Shown here: positions 10,801 to 20,364 of the stretch, one piece after another
How positions within the stretch are numbered: position 1 is the stretch's first letter
How the letters are laid out: the number at the start of each line of letters is the position of its first letter
Source of the DNA: Siphonodentalium dalli
Lineage: Eukaryota > Mollusca > Scaphopoda > Gadilida > Siphonodentaliidae
Length of the DNA: 64,000 nt
Assembly: GCA_032622095.1 (NCBI GenBank)
Contig: CP136066.1
Coordinates: forward strand, 92,771,319 to 92,835,318
Reading direction: 5' to 3'
Made by a program: the position numbers and the translations under genes
The notes under the pieces: model-generated
Seen by the model: only the letters and a program-made list of their open reading frames with translations
Told to the model about the DNA's origin: nothing
The model's database searches: none

Positions 10801-12080
10801 TCATTATGCATTATTCTGAGAAACTGAACTGTCCACATGCATTTGAACATTGTCTAGATCAAGCCAGAATGAATTGTGACTGACAAAACACTTCAATAAA
10901 AAATGTTATATTTAATTAAGAGAATACACATGCCGGCAGCTATCAGATATAGAGTAGCGAGGGGATTGAACTCTGTTTTGCGGCTTGATCCTACATATGT
11001 CCCTATCTTGGCAGAATAGAGTATATAAGTTATACGACATGGAACTGTAGGATAGCATATACGTTCTACGACATGGAACTGTACGATCTAGTATGTAACA
11101 TTAATCATTATTAACACTCTCTTTTATACACTCAACGGTGATTTGTCGAACAAATCGCGGTTAAATCAATTTCAATGTCGCCCAGAAGGTGATATACAAG
11201 TTTTCACTTTCACACCAGCTCGCGAGTGCGAACGACTCACTTACGATTCACTTGCGTGTACAAATGCGCTATATACAATGAATATTTAAAAATTATCGCC
11301 AATCAGTAGAGTTATTACTGTTATTATTATAACAACAATTTGTTTTATGCATGTTGAAATTCGACAGAATTTTGGGGGAACTATAGTTCTCTATTCTGCG
11401 GATGGTGAAGTGAACAGGCAGCGCGCAACTTTGGATTTAAACATTGATTGAAGGCGGTTGTGAGATCAATTATTGTCGTAATTATCTCTTTGGACACACG
11501 TAACATATGACCCGTCGCGAAAATCAACATCTGTCTCGCTCACTAGTCCCTCGTGCCATAAGTGTCGGTATCCACTCTAATACACTAGATTTCCGCTATG
11601 TGTTAATGGCTCTACATATCTATGGAAATAATTGTGAACTCAAATAGTATATGCGCCTTTAAGCTGACAATTAAATAGAGCTTTCTATTTATCCGTATTC
11701 TCTTTTTTTCAGGTCTTTCCTTTCTCTTCATCTTCGGACTCATATTCATCATTCAGTTTTTTGCGATGTGGGTTCACCGCCTAATAACACTAACTCATTT
11801 CCTGGCAAGAGCCCCATATCGGTTCGGCAAGAACTATAACTCTAGTTGGTCGTACACTGACGAAGGAATCAACGCAGCCGCCGTTGAGGACTCCATCGAC
11901 TTTGAGGCCATCATGAGGGTGAGGGACGCTGAACGACAAGCAAAGGCTCGTTTGAAGCCGGGATACAAGAAAAGGACCGACCCTATAGCGGAAGAGAGGT
12001 CCCCTCTCTTGGCCAGTCAACAAGCAACAAGTCAACGCCTATATCAAGCACCAGCACGATCACCAAACTTTGTGGCTTGA
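1574..12080 (+). CDS. Chitin synthase, C-terminal part (8 exons, 5' end outside window)
   Basis: Membrane enzyme that polymerises GlcNAc from UDP-GlcNAc into chitin at the cell surface. Only the C-terminal part is here: coding exons at 1574-1885, 3318-3415, 5108-5278, 6497-6647, 7018-7071, 8225-8383, 10174-10299 and 11713-12080, all joined in frame across GT-AG sites. The last three exons carry the family's conserved end: an 'EEHYFWECLKKECLLP' block, 'ELRNSWLMIFAVTN', then 'GANPLGLSFLFIFGLIFIIQ' followed by 'HR..T..H..AR.PY'. Two SAM domains sit between an acidic linker and this end. The catalytic motifs of family GT2 (EDR, QRRRW) are not in the window and should lie upstream. The domain order is read directly; the family assignment rests on recalled conservation in animal chitin synthases and is strong. 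SAM domains suggest self-association of the enzyme; that role is inference. Confidence 0.88.
1886..3317. other. Chitin synthase intron with a TTAA-flanked MITE
   Basis: 1432-bp intron with GT-AG ends. It contains the piggyBac-like MITE at 2330-2710, described separately. The rest shows no coding character. Confidence 0.6.
2330..2710. mobile_element. piggyBac-like MITE, family P1 (two hairpins)
   Basis: TTAA at 2326-2329 and 2711-2714 flank a 381-bp element. Its ends are inverted repeats, CCCTTTACCCAACA on the left and TGTTGGGTAAAGGC on the right. TTAA target duplication and CCC termini are piggyBac hallmarks. The interior has two nearly identical palindromes (about 2468-2535 and 2618-2686), each of the form ATTCTCTTATATATGCGAG-loop-CTCGCATATATAAGAGAAT. 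No coding capacity. A second copy lies at 29928-30241. Confidence 0.85.
3318..3415 (+). CDS. Chitin synthase exon: acidic tract and start of SAM domain 1
   Basis: Acceptor cttttag|aagatg and donor tcaag|gtaatg. The exon enters in phase 1 and leaves in phase 0. It encodes the acidic run 'EDVDVEDDDEDDYQEY', then 'TVEDWMPKGFK'. The Trp and the following helix are the start of the first SAM domain, completed by the exon at 5108. Confidence 0.85.
3416..5107. other. Chitin synthase intron
   Basis: 1692-bp intron. It holds one copy of a short dispersed repeat (3957-4043), described separately. Several ORFs of 60-90 codons in other frames show no family features. The intron ends with a pyrimidine-rich stretch and ttgatag|acg. 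Confidence 0.6.
3957..4043. repeat. Short dispersed repeat, copy 1 of 2
   Basis: About 80 bp sharing 'aataatcgactccttaacca' and 'tttcaggattta' and 'cggaaatatggcttg' in the same order as 16836-16913. The two copies are diverged, with small indels. No terminal structure recognised. Confidence 0.7.
5108..5278 (+). CDS. Chitin synthase exon: body of SAM domain 1
   Basis: Phase 0 at both ends (ttgatag|acgcag and gttcca|gtaagt). It encodes 'QYVRKFKDHGF', 'LISGMNERELKDIGVKGKGH' and 'YLSEQIKLLP'. Together with WMPKGFK from the previous exon this is a complete SAM fold signature: W, QYxxKF, the MxxxELKxIG turn and the GHxxxLxxxI helix. Starting at 5108 rather than 5114 keeps the usual Trp-to-Tyr spacing. 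Confidence 0.85.
5279..6496. other. Chitin synthase intron with short tandem duplication
   Basis: 1218-bp intron. It contains a 51-bp direct duplication (5676-5726 and 5727-5777) and a T-run followed by 14 or so G residues around 5870-5890. Nothing coding recognised. Confidence 0.6.
5676..5777. repeat. 51-bp tandem duplication
   Basis: Two adjacent units beginning ccaatat(t/g)aacctatgtg and ending cccatttgcatg differ at only a few positions. Probably a local slippage or duplication event within the intron. Confidence 0.85.
6497..6647 (+). CDS. Chitin synthase exon: SAM domain 2 (first part)
   Basis: Acceptor attacag|ggcaat and donor gcag|gtatgc; phase 0 in, phase 1 out. It encodes 'QWLDKIGLGTYKSHFRNNHI', 'DMEVLKSMSRKDIEKELGI' and 'KKAG'. 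This is a canonical SAM start (WLxxIGLGxYxxxF) followed by the LxxMxxxDIxxxLGI turn. Confidence 0.9.
6648..7017. other. Chitin synthase intron, nothing recognised
   Basis: 370 bp; no repeats or coding signals seen. It ends in a clean gcattacag acceptor. Confidence 0.6.
7018..7071 (+). CDS. Chitin synthase exon: end of SAM domain 2
   Basis: Small 54-bp exon, phase 1 to phase 1, encoding 'HVKRLMYAIGRLRNPTE'. It supplies the C-terminal helix of the second SAM domain (AG-HxxRLxxAI). Too short for ORF finders; supported by the acceptor attacag|gtc, the donor gaat|gtgagt and phase agreement on both sides. Confidence 0.85.
7072..8224. other. Chitin synthase intron, nothing recognised
   Basis: 1153 bp. 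A 30-odd bp stretch at about 7810-7905 repeats the words 'ggac' and 'aaagtccc' (aaaagtcccaataccc, aaaagtcccataatcc, aaaaagtcccagaag), a small degenerate local repeat. No exon. Confidence 0.5.
8225..8383 (+). CDS. Chitin synthase exon: pre-membrane conserved block
   Basis: Phase 1 to phase 1, acceptor attccag|ctgag and donor caaag|gtcagt. It encodes 'SEKIALEVKRCLDLATTSKL' and 'EEHYFWECLKKECLLPSSK', then 'GLEEELK'. The FWxxxxxxYLxPL-like block followed by an acidic helix is the conserved region just before the last membrane pair in animal chitin synthases. Confidence 0.85.
8384..10173. other. Chitin synthase intron with a long inverted duplication
   Basis: 1790 bp. It contains the 330-bp inverted duplication at 9226-9556, described separately. 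At 9965-10060 there is a short degenerate tandem of 'agttggaaactttgagttatca' units (period about 20-23). The remainder shows nothing. Confidence 0.6.
9226..9556. repeat. Long inverted duplication of a coding-like segment
   Basis: Arms 9226-9386 and 9400-9556 are reverse complements with moderate divergence around a roughly 13-bp centre (gactaccgccata). The minus strand of the right arm and the plus strand of the left arm are both open in the same frame, giving closely related peptides with 'LLYSTEYMQQMNEFEP' and 'GNYNENEFM' in common and divergent residues between. Either a MITE with long arms or an inverted copy of part of an unknown protein-coding element. I do not recognise the peptide. 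Confidence 0.8.
10174..10299 (+). CDS. Chitin synthase exon: penultimate membrane segment
   Basis: Acceptor tttcag|ggaag and donor ccttag|gtaagt, phase 1 to phase 1. It encodes 'LGELRNSWLMIFAVTNTLWL' and 'ILITTLASKSRLTVLGANPL'. The LRN-(x)-membrane helix is a family signature of the chitin synthase C-terminus. Confidence 0.9.
10300..11712. other. Last chitin synthase intron, nothing recognised
   Basis: 1413 bp, no tandem repeats or palindromes of note. A short duplicated phrase (ggaactgta(g/c)gat near 11042 and 11071) is the only local repeat. It ends in a strong T-rich acceptor, tttttttcag. Confidence 0.55.
11713..12080 (+). CDS. Chitin synthase last exon: final membrane segment and cytosolic tail
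   Basis: It begins 'GLSFLFIFGLIFIIQFFAMW', the last membrane helix, then 'VHRLITLTHFLARAPY'. A hydrophilic tail of about 90 residues follows, with 'EAIMRVRDAERQAKARLKPG' and 'EERSPLLAS', and the exon ends at a TGA (12078-12080). The EERSPLL sequence matches the acidic dileucine sorting form [DE]xxxL[LI], so regulated trafficking is possible; that is inference. Confidence 0.9.
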
Positions 12081-13899
12081 ATTTTATTCATTTAGTAGAC
12101 TAACGCCATAAAACTCCCTAAAATTTGAGGAAGTCTTCCAGCATCTGTTCTCATATCTATGTTTTACTGATGTGTTTTGTCAAATTGAATTTATTGTTGC
12201 GGGTGGCATCTGGTATTTGATTAGTGGTACAGTCCAAACCAACGACAATTGAATCACGTTGTGCATGTATGTTCTCAAATGAATCAAGTTCTCTCCAGTT
12301 TGGATTTTCATTTTTGAAACTCAACTCCGACATTGCGACCCTTGATGAACTTAGAAATGTGTTCATTGAGTACGGACATGTTGCATGGTAACCACCAATG
12401 CAATATTATGCTTGGTATTATTTCAATTCAGTGCTGTATCAATAATAATGCAGTCTTTTCTAACTGTCAACTAATTGGCCCTGACGCGAGTAATAACAGT
12501 TCACAACTCAGATAGCATGCACCCTCTGTCGTTTCTGAGGTACATGTGAAAGTCTTCTAACCGTATTGGTATTGTGGTGGTCCATTCTCGGTAAATCCAG
12601 ATTAACTATAACAGCTACCCTGTCCGATTCCGATATCTTTACCATGCACCGATGTATTTCATCCAAAAAGGATTGTCCTGTAGTTTGACGTCACTGACAG
12701 AAATTCTACGACATCGGAAATCCTAAATAACTCGGTCCTTATGTTGTTAAAATTCGTTGATATATTTAATTCTTTTCTCATAGTTTGATATTTGTCGATT
12801 ATTTTTAACCCTTTCATGACTGGAGCTTCCAGAAATTTTGAGAATGCTTTGGCCTAACAATATTTACATTGACCTTGTAAGCCAGTGCATTCTCTTATAT
12901 ATGTGAGGCTCCCCACGGGAGACTCGCATATATGAGATAATGCACTGGCTCAGGATCTTCAATGCTGCACCCGCGCATCTCCCGTCATGAAAGGGTTAAC
13001 AGTGTTGTGTTAGTGGTCGTAATTCATAAATTCGTCAACACCATGATATGATCTTAGCCACGCGACAGATAAATTAAGACGCTATTTGGCCGTGGTGTGG
13101 GGTTCGCTGCTATATGTATCGCGGTCGCAAGCGGAATTCCGTCTAACATAGCATGGGGATTTAACGCAGCTACATATATATTCTGATTAGCTCCGATAAT
13201 GCTGACTTGCTACACTTTTAGGTTTGCTGACAATGAGATAATAGCCAGGGTCAGACACACATACGTGTAACTTATTTGTAAAGTGTGTTACTATGGTTTT
13301 GATATGGAGATAACGTTAAAAGTCATGTGATATTACGACGCGAAACCCACATGTTCAAACTAAGAGTTTTACCCCACGCGGTCAAGTCCCATGCTCCCGC
13401 TGTCCTGGATATCGTTGGGTAAATAGGAGATTGGATTATTCTCTTTGCTACAAGTTCCGTATGATATATACGTTGGACAAATGACTTTTAAACGAAATAA
13501 CTATGTGTTTGTAGGCGTAATGGTCGCGTGAGTCAGGTGACTTTCGTTGGCAACGCAACACACATTACATGTTACACATAAGTGTGGCTGATACTGCATA
13601 TTATTCTTGAAAGTCTATGCAATGGGAATCCCTGCTATTTCTTCAATATCTCCGGTTCTCGTTATATAATGCGTCACAACAAATCGTAACTGTTTCAGAT
13701 GATTTGGTTTCACCCAAACTGTTTCAGATGCTGGCGACATTAACCCTACTGTCGAGTGTCAAATAATAGTTCAGTGTGGAATAATAGTACAGGGTGGATA
13801 GAAAATTCTATTTTTTTAACTACAGATAAATAATATCACATGGTGGAATAATAGTAAAATGTTGGAAATGTTCAACTTTAAATTTTAAATAAAATTTAA
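12081..13899. other. Chitin synthase 3' region and intergenic DNA
   Basis: The 3' UTR must start here, but no AATAAA is obvious in the first few hundred bases, so its end cannot be placed. It holds the MITE at 12809-12995. At 13675-13870 there is a run of short repeated phrases (tcagatgatttgg.., tggaataatagta..). No other gene seen. Confidence 0.5.
12809..12995. mobile_element. piggyBac-like MITE, family P2
   Basis: TTAA at 12805-12808 and 12996-12999 flank a 187-bp element with ends CCCTTTCATGACTGGAG and CCCGTCATGAAAGGG. The centre is a palindrome of about 68 bp: gccagtgcattctcttatat, loop ctccccacgggag, and the matching arm ending gcactggc. It has no coding capacity. The palindrome core matches that of family P1 although the ends differ. 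Related copies lie at 44903-45160 and 48256-48335. Confidence 0.87.
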
Positions 13900-15300
13900 G
13901 AGCAGAATAAGAAGACAGGCTGGACACTATGATAAACTATATGACAAAGTTTGACACAAAGGTCTTTTTTTAATTGGAACGTTATGGTATCTCTGGAAAC
14001 GTACATCAATGGTTTAGAAGCTACATTCACCAAAGCCAACAATGGAGCAGAGTCGGATCTTCTAACTCTTCGTATAAATATGTTGAATCTGGGGTGCCTC
14101 CTTGGACCCATTATGTTTCTTAAATACATAAATGATAACGCAGATGGTATTTCATCAGCTATAAGATTATTTTCAGAATGCAGAGATACTTGTTTGACCT
14201 TTAGTGATAAAGAAATATCTAACATTGATAATGTAATGAATGATTACCAAAGTAGGAATGATGATTGGGCATAAAAAATGCCTATGACTGAAACAATGCT
14301 CTATGCTCACTCTAAAAGTTCATCTAAGCAATCACTGATCTTTGGTAATGGCATTCTCGATTTTTCAAAGTAACATAGACATTTAGGTCTTGAATTTCAT
14401 GACAACTACTCGTGAGACATCCACACCGACTCGGTCTGTTAAAAAGCATATGGTGGGCTATCCCAGATGAGGAAAAACAATTTACATTGAACAGACGCAC
14501 ACTTGAAATCATGTATCTAACATACATCCAACCACTGCTCGAATAAGCAAGTCCAGTGTGGTTTGGGGCACCCAAATACATCTTAGATAAACTTGGCGAT
14601 GTGCAATTCGATGCGGCTAGGATTGTAACAGGCAGCACCAGGTCAATACCGAGAGATAAATTTGTTTGAACTGGGTTGGGATCCACTATCTGATAGAAGG
14701 TATATGAGAAGAATGTGCTTATTCCAGATGTATAACGCCAAAACAAAAAATTATTATATGATACAATTCCCCCTCGAATTGAAGAAATAATAGATCATGA
14801 TGTTAGGAACATGAGGGAATTGGTCACATTGGGGGGATTCACATCGACATTCAAGGATACTTTCTTTCATCGATGTGTCGCTGACTGTAATAAAATAAAT
14901 GATGATATTCGCTCAAAACCACTACCAGCCTTTAGAGATATTATAACAGCTAATGTGTATAAGCCACCTTGATATTTTTATTTGGGGAACTGGAAACTTA
15001 ATATATTACACTGTCGAATGCAGTGTGGATGTAGTGAATTGCGCAGTGATATGCATCATAACCATATCTCACCAACCCCAACTTGTAACTGTGGATACGT
15101 CAAAGAAGATGCCTTTCATTGCTTTTTTTTAATGTCCGCTTTGCCAGCAAGCTAGTACAAAACTACCCGAAGCCTTGGGAAAGTGTTTCCGTTTTCGCAT
15201 TGCTTTTTGGCAATTCTAACTTTACATATGACGGAAATGTTAATATATACATGATAGCTCAAGATGTCATACGTACCTCAGGTAGGTTCAACTAAGTATA
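13900..15300 (+). pseudogene. Decayed LINE reverse transcriptase, C-terminal half (LINE A)
   Basis: Non-LTR retrotransposon fragment with several frameshifts and stops. Around 14090-14270 one frame reads 'GPIMFLKYINDNADGISSAI' then 'FSDKEISNIDNVMNDY', the palm region around the RT YxDD-type motif, with the expected Asp-Asp lost. Further on come 'LFELGWDPLSDRRYMRRMCL' (14662-14720) and a Cys/His cluster 'TCNCGYVKEDAFHCFF' (about 15085-15130). The final 'YMIAQDVIRTSGRFN' ends at TAA about 15295. An AATAAA lies just past the stop. Its C-terminus resembles the fragment at 56927-57234. Confidence 0.8.
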
Positions 15301-15736
15301 TCAACAAATAAATCGCTCCTATTATCACGTCGTTGGCATATTTCAGTAATCATGTGAAACAAGGATGGATGTAATGGTCTTCTTGTCCTCTTCCTACTCT
15401 CTCCATCTTTCGTTCTACCCCATTCTCTTTCATCTTCTATCTCATCTCTCGTACACTCAATCTATCTAGCTGCTCCAATTATAAGTTTAGTCATTTGATT
15501 TCTGTTACTTTAAAATAAATCAACCAGTTATTTCGTATGCGCATGTTTATTTTCGTTTGCCTTCATTTTTATGTTACTTTGTGTTTGGAGAGGAGGGACG
15601 ATTAATTGGCATGAGCACTTGTCTCCCAATCCTATTGCTATACATGTATAAGAGCAATAAAATATGTTGAACAAAATCAGATACCAACAACAACAACAAC
15701 ATTTCTTCGAAAAACTCATTATTTATCAGAATTTAT
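15301..15736. other. LINE A 3' flank, (CAA)n
   Basis: Low-complexity T/C-rich stretch at 15375-15470 and a CAA microsatellite at about 15687-15702. Nothing coding. Confidence 0.5.
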
Positions 15737-16028
15737 TAATTACCAAAAAATAATGCTAACTACTGTCGACTCCAGTATCATTTTTTTCCAAAACGTGTTA
15801 TATATCAACATTCTGGTTGGCAATTTGGTATCGAGAGTCGGCTCGTCGAATATTTGCTAGGCCGCCAATTATTCCAGGTGGTGAAAAATAACAGATATTT
15901 TAAAAATCGATATCTGATCATTCTGTGCTTTAATGGATGGGTTCCTCGACTCGAATTAAATAGCTTTTACGCCCGAAGCCAAAGAAAAATTAATATAGGA
16001 GCGTTAATACGGATTATGTATCTTTAAT
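15737..16028. repeat. Dispersed repeat R1, copy 1 (internally deleted)
   Basis: Homologous in order to 29358-29714 and 54388-54730. Shared words include 'aatgctaac', 'tatcaacatt', 'tgggttcctcgactcgaat', 'cgaagccaaagaaa' and 'gagcgttaat'. This copy lacks about 60 bp present in the others. No ORF and no clear terminal repeats. Confidence 0.8.
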
Positions 16029-16835
16029 ACCTGTGATATTTTTTTTATTTATCGGAACATTTCTAGGGTAATGATCTGTTATATTTGCCACAGATTGATG
16101 TTTTCTATATGAAACTTCTCGAAGTGTACATAATTATGAAAATGATACTCGTCATAAACGTATAGAGCACATATCATGACAAGTTATGATATAGATACTT
16201 GCCACACCCCTCAGTTCGAATTGAACTCCAACGGTATATACTCTGTTCACTATCGTACCCCGTTCATTTGTAATAATGGACCATCGGATTTCAAACTGCA
16301 CCCCGCGTAATAACATAGCCTTTTCGGCATCTGCATCTTTTCTATGAGAGCTAAAACTGATGTTTTAAAATATATTCAATTCAATTCAGTATATTCAATT
16401 CATATTCAATCACTGATATTTTGAGGAAGGCAGTTCTCGTCCAGTCTTTCATTTTCATTTTATACATTCGCTCGTTTGTCTTCAACTTTATCGTGTACAT
16501 ATACTTTAGAACGCAATAAATATATTTGTTTTCATCTTCGTATTTCCACCCTTGACTTTAATATGACAGGCACGACGCATGCATGCACAGGGAATTTTGT
16601 ACTTTCACATGAGCGTATATACACATGACTTTCGTGCATGTGTGTTCCAATGGACACCTCTCTCACAATAAACAGATACTGATAAGGAATTACAAATAGA
16701 GTAATACGTCACTAGAATGTGTGTTTTCGGTTTCTAGAAGCCCTCCATCTTGGCATGAAACCACCGAGCCAACCACTTACTATGACCTGATAACATTATT
16801 AAGTACAAAATAATTAGGGCATACAGTATATGCCA

Positions 16836-16913
16836 TAAATAATCGACTCCTTAACCATAGAGAATTATGGGTAATTTTTCAGGATTTATTCGGAAATATG
16901 GCTTGCTGCCATT
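16836..16913. repeat. Short dispersed repeat, copy 2 of 2
   Basis: Same orientation and word order as 3957-4043 (aataatcgactccttaacca, then tttcaggatttattcgg, then atatggcttg). Confidence 0.7.
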
Positions 16914-17526
16914 CATCGGAAAGCTCTCACCCTCACATGCCCCTGCACTGCGGCTCATTTTCGCACCCTCGCGCCAACTTTGATATTGCGTAAATATTAT
17001 TTTATACACATCAATTTGCCATCTTCTGGATACATACTCCTTCGATTCCACACTCAATACACAACTTTCACAACAAGGACAACATCCATTACTTATATTC
17101 ACACTGAAGTGGCAAATGAAAAGACCATTTAACACCCATTTCCAACGATGGTATAGAAAGTCCGGGTCTCGACTCTTCACCCCATGCACTTCCATGACAA
17201 AATCAACAGGCATTATTTACACTCTACCTGAACTGACAAATTAATTTATAGCGCCCATTTCCAACAACGCCTTTGTTGAGCGCATGGACATTTCGTCAAC
17301 ACAATAGAAATGCAGGTGTGGGTTTGTGTACGACGTCATTTGGACAAACTTGTTTGGTCTCAGGTTTTCTTTGACCAATCGGCGTGAAAGTTTGTGAATC
17401 GTCTTCTATGACGAATTGTAGGTCGTGTTCCGAATTTGGGCTACATGTACATTGGAAGCATGGCTGAAAGTTATAAACGCGCCAAAATCGTGATGGAGTC
17501 CAAACTCACATGCAGTTATTTGCTAT

Positions 17527-17620
17527 AACATTCTGACCAAAGTTGTCAGTCGAAGGATTTTCATACATGGAGACTTGTGTATTCCACGAACGTCCGACTG
17601 GCAACTTTGGTCAGAATGTT
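17527..17620. repeat. Hairpin-forming inverted repeat
   Basis: aacattctgaccaaagttg near the left end is mirrored by caactttggtcagaatgtt at the right end, with a further match of cagtcg to cgactg. Arms are about 25 bp around a 45-bp loop. Possibly a tiny MITE; no target duplication established. Confidence 0.8.
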
Positions 17621-18932
17621 GAGTATTTCCAAACAAATAAGGTATCAACTTGTTTTTAAAATGATCTAGCATATGCTCGTAACAGTCAAATGCTATGTTT
17701 TGTGTCAGTTCCTCGTATATTATGTTTTTGTGCGTTTGCATATTTTGAATGCGTGGTGCTCACCAACCTCGAAACACGCGATACCCCACCGTGCACATAC
17801 CTTGCATGCATTATATTGACAAACCTTTCACAAATATATGTTGCATGCAAATATAAATGATATAAGAGATAACAATATAATAATATTTTTTAATTAAAAA
17901 TATAAGTTTTTCAAATTGTTGCCTCTATTAGTGCCCAGCTGTGGTACTTTATGTTGTTTATCTTATTACCCATGTGTCTTGGCATGGCTATGTATATTCC
18001 AACCGACTTCGCTACACAAGACTAAGGTTCTCGTACTGGAATTCGCTCACATTGTGCAGCATGAATTTAAAGGGGCTTCACAAGATCACATTATAAACTC
18101 CGGTGGGATAAATTCGCCAACTAAACGAGGAATATATTTACAACATTATTCCAAATCCCCAATTATGTTGGATATATACCTTTAGCCGTCAATCGAGATA
18201 TTGGAAAAAGAAGATCTTCTAGCAGATAAGATAATTTAGTGAAAAAGTCGTCGTAAAAGGTACTGCAGTCTGAACAGGCGAAAATATTCGTAGCAAAAAT
18301 CAGAAATCAGAAATAATTTTTCTGTGTGGAATTGTATATTTAATTATGTATTCAAAAAATTATTATCTACTGAACTAATAGATAAATATTCGGTTACATG
18401 TAAAATTAATCATGCTACATTTGCGATAGATAATCGTCAATTACTTGCCTCAAGCAACTTGCATCTTCGAATTATCACCCTGAACATTCCGCCCTTCCAG
18501 ACAGTCCTGTGTCATGCACGGCGGCGTCCGTGAATTGTCAAAATTGAATATTATATATGGTGAGGCAAATTATGAACGACGTTATGTTCTCATAAAAATC
18601 TACCTGATTGCCTGGTTTCCGCCGTCCACTCTGTTAGATTCAAAAACTATATTATATAGGGTCGTCGCAACCTTACAATATTATTCTGATTTAGTTTTAC
18701 TAACTTGTGCATCAAACCCAAAATTATATTATATAAGATTTCTATTCTTAAATTCACAATTTATACCATTTTCAATTAAAATATTTATATAAGATATAGT
18801 ACATTTAAAATTAACACCAACCAGCAAACTTGAAACTACATACGCCATCATATTTTCTTCTATTGTATTATTTATTCAGGGGCAGCGGGAAGACGGCCAG
18901 TAGAACATGCTGCTCCTGTACAATACTATAAA

Positions 18933-19091
18933 GTTATTATACAATGTTGTGTACAGTATGTGTTTTTCTTGAACGAGTCCAGGTTGTGGTGAAAAGTCAT
19001 ATTGGACGCAGTGTCGAGTCCAATATGACTTTTCACCACAACCTAGACGAGTACAAGACAAATTCATACTGTACACAACATTGTATAATGA
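18933..19091. repeat. Long palindromic hairpin element
   Basis: Inverted arms of about 70 bp. Outer parts gttattatacaatgttgtgt and its complement acacaacattgtataat; inner parts ggttgtggtgaaaagtcata and its complement, closing on a roughly 10-bp loop (gcagtgtcga). The inner word 'gtccaatatgac' recurs twice just downstream at about 19391 and 19411, suggesting a related degraded copy there. Confidence 0.85.
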
Positions 19092-19724
19092 CATTTTTAT
19101 TATCCATCTGTATGTTTATCCAAATTTTGGGAATAAAACTTTAGTGGTTACTTTTGGTATTTGTCGGCACTTAATTCTCTATAAAAGCCTGTATTTGATC
19201 ATCAGAAAAAATGATTTGGAACAGTAAACACGGAATTGAAAAAGAAAACTCAATGCGGAAGTGAAACGTCTGCTAAATCCACCAGTGTTGCGCGCAGCAT
19301 CCCAATTTCACCGATTCATTTCGCAATAGTTAATTCGTAACGTCACATACACAGAGACCCGATAAAAAAGTCATATTGCACACTTGGGAGTCCAATATGA
19401 CATTCGGGAGTCCAATATGACCTTTTCCCGGATTATCACGTGGCGGCTTTTGTCCAATCAGAAATAGTGTTAGTTAAGGGATGGATAATAATATTATTTC
19501 GTATATCAATGATTTGTTATAAATTCTTATTTATTGTAGAAATAAACATCTACATCTAGAAGAAAGGCAAATCCTCGAGAACAGACTTACACACCGTGGA
19601 ACGACTATACTATTTTCTTTATGTGTGTATTTCTGTATCGATCCGTTTACAACTGGGATTCGTGCATAAAAGTATACATTTTTACACTAATGTAAACGAA
19701 GCCTTAAATTCATTTTATAATGAG
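19092..19724. other. Intergenic, remnants of the adjacent hairpin element
   Basis: The phrases 'aaaaagtcatattgcacac', 'gagtccaatatgacattc' and 'gagtccaatatgacctttt' at 19368-19424 match the inner arm of the hairpin at 18933-19091. Otherwise nothing recognised. Confidence 0.55.
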
Positions 19725-19867
19725 GAGATAAACGTACCCTGTTTCGTTGTACATTCTGAGATTCGAGCATGAAAACAGTTTGTGAACTGCCGTCTTGTCG
19801 ACGAGTTCACAAACTGTTTTCATGCTCGAATCCCAGAATGTACAACGAAACAGGGTACGTTTATCTC
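19725..19867. repeat. Near-perfect 64-bp-arm hairpin
   Basis: The left arm begins gagataaacgtaccctgttt and the right arm ends with its complement aaacagggtacgtttatctc. The inner arm agcatgaaaacagtttgtga pairs with tcacaaactgttttcatgct. The loop is about 15 bp (gccgtcttgtcgacg). There is roughly one mismatch or bulge per arm, so the element is young or conserved. MITE-like; no coding. Confidence 0.88.
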
Positions 19868-20364
19868 TATTTTAATTCAATCTATCAAATAATTAGCAAA
19901 AAACTTAATAAAAAGAATAATTTAGTCATTTTCATGACACGTATCGAGACTTCCATTTTGCCGTTGTCACCGTGCACAAATCGTTGGGTTTGTTCATTAC
20001 GTTACTCGGAACACTGCTCCGTAACAATGTCCTGTGGGGCGGGTTGGCTCGTTTCCCTACTCCGTTCTGCGCCGATGAAATATTATCGTGCTACATTCAG
20101 ATTTGATGCACGCTGAAGCGGCCGATGAACGGTATCTATAGACAACAACGCGCGTGCACATGTGCTCGTTTCGCGACTCCGTTCTGCGCCGATGAAATTT
20201 TACCGTGCTACATTCAGATTTGATGCACGCTGAAGCGGCCGATGTCGGTGAATCGAAAACTAAAGTTAGCCGCTCTCGGCCAATCAGAATGCTTGTTTTT
20301 AGTGACAAATACTCAATTGAATTACAATGTCAGATTGAGTTTTTGGTTTCTAAATTTACAGCAT
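19868..20364. other. 3' region of the lectin gene, tandem duplication
   Basis: Probably the 3' UTR and downstream flank of the minus-strand lectin gene. It contains a 117-bp-period direct duplication: 'ctcgttt..ctccgttctgcg' starts at 20048 and 20165, and each copy runs through 'catgctgaagcggccgatg'-like sequence. ORFs on both strands here are produced by the duplication. Confidence 0.55.

Larger units (their letters stand above)
16029..18932. other. Intergenic DNA, mostly unrecognised
   Basis: It contains the short dispersed repeat at 16836-16913 and the hairpin at 17527-17620. Two moderate ORFs (16851-17213 minus, 17916-18185 plus) show no domain, signal peptide or splice logic that I can defend. 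Confidence 0.5.

Noticed and set aside
14324-14746. 140-codon minus-strand ORF
   Set aside because: Antisense to the decayed LINE A reverse transcriptase, which has clear motifs on the plus strand.
16851-17213. 120-codon minus-strand ORF as a secreted Cys-rich protein
   Set aside because: No signal peptide; its 3' part overlaps a dispersed repeat (16836-16913), and there is no supporting splice site or homology that I can recognise.
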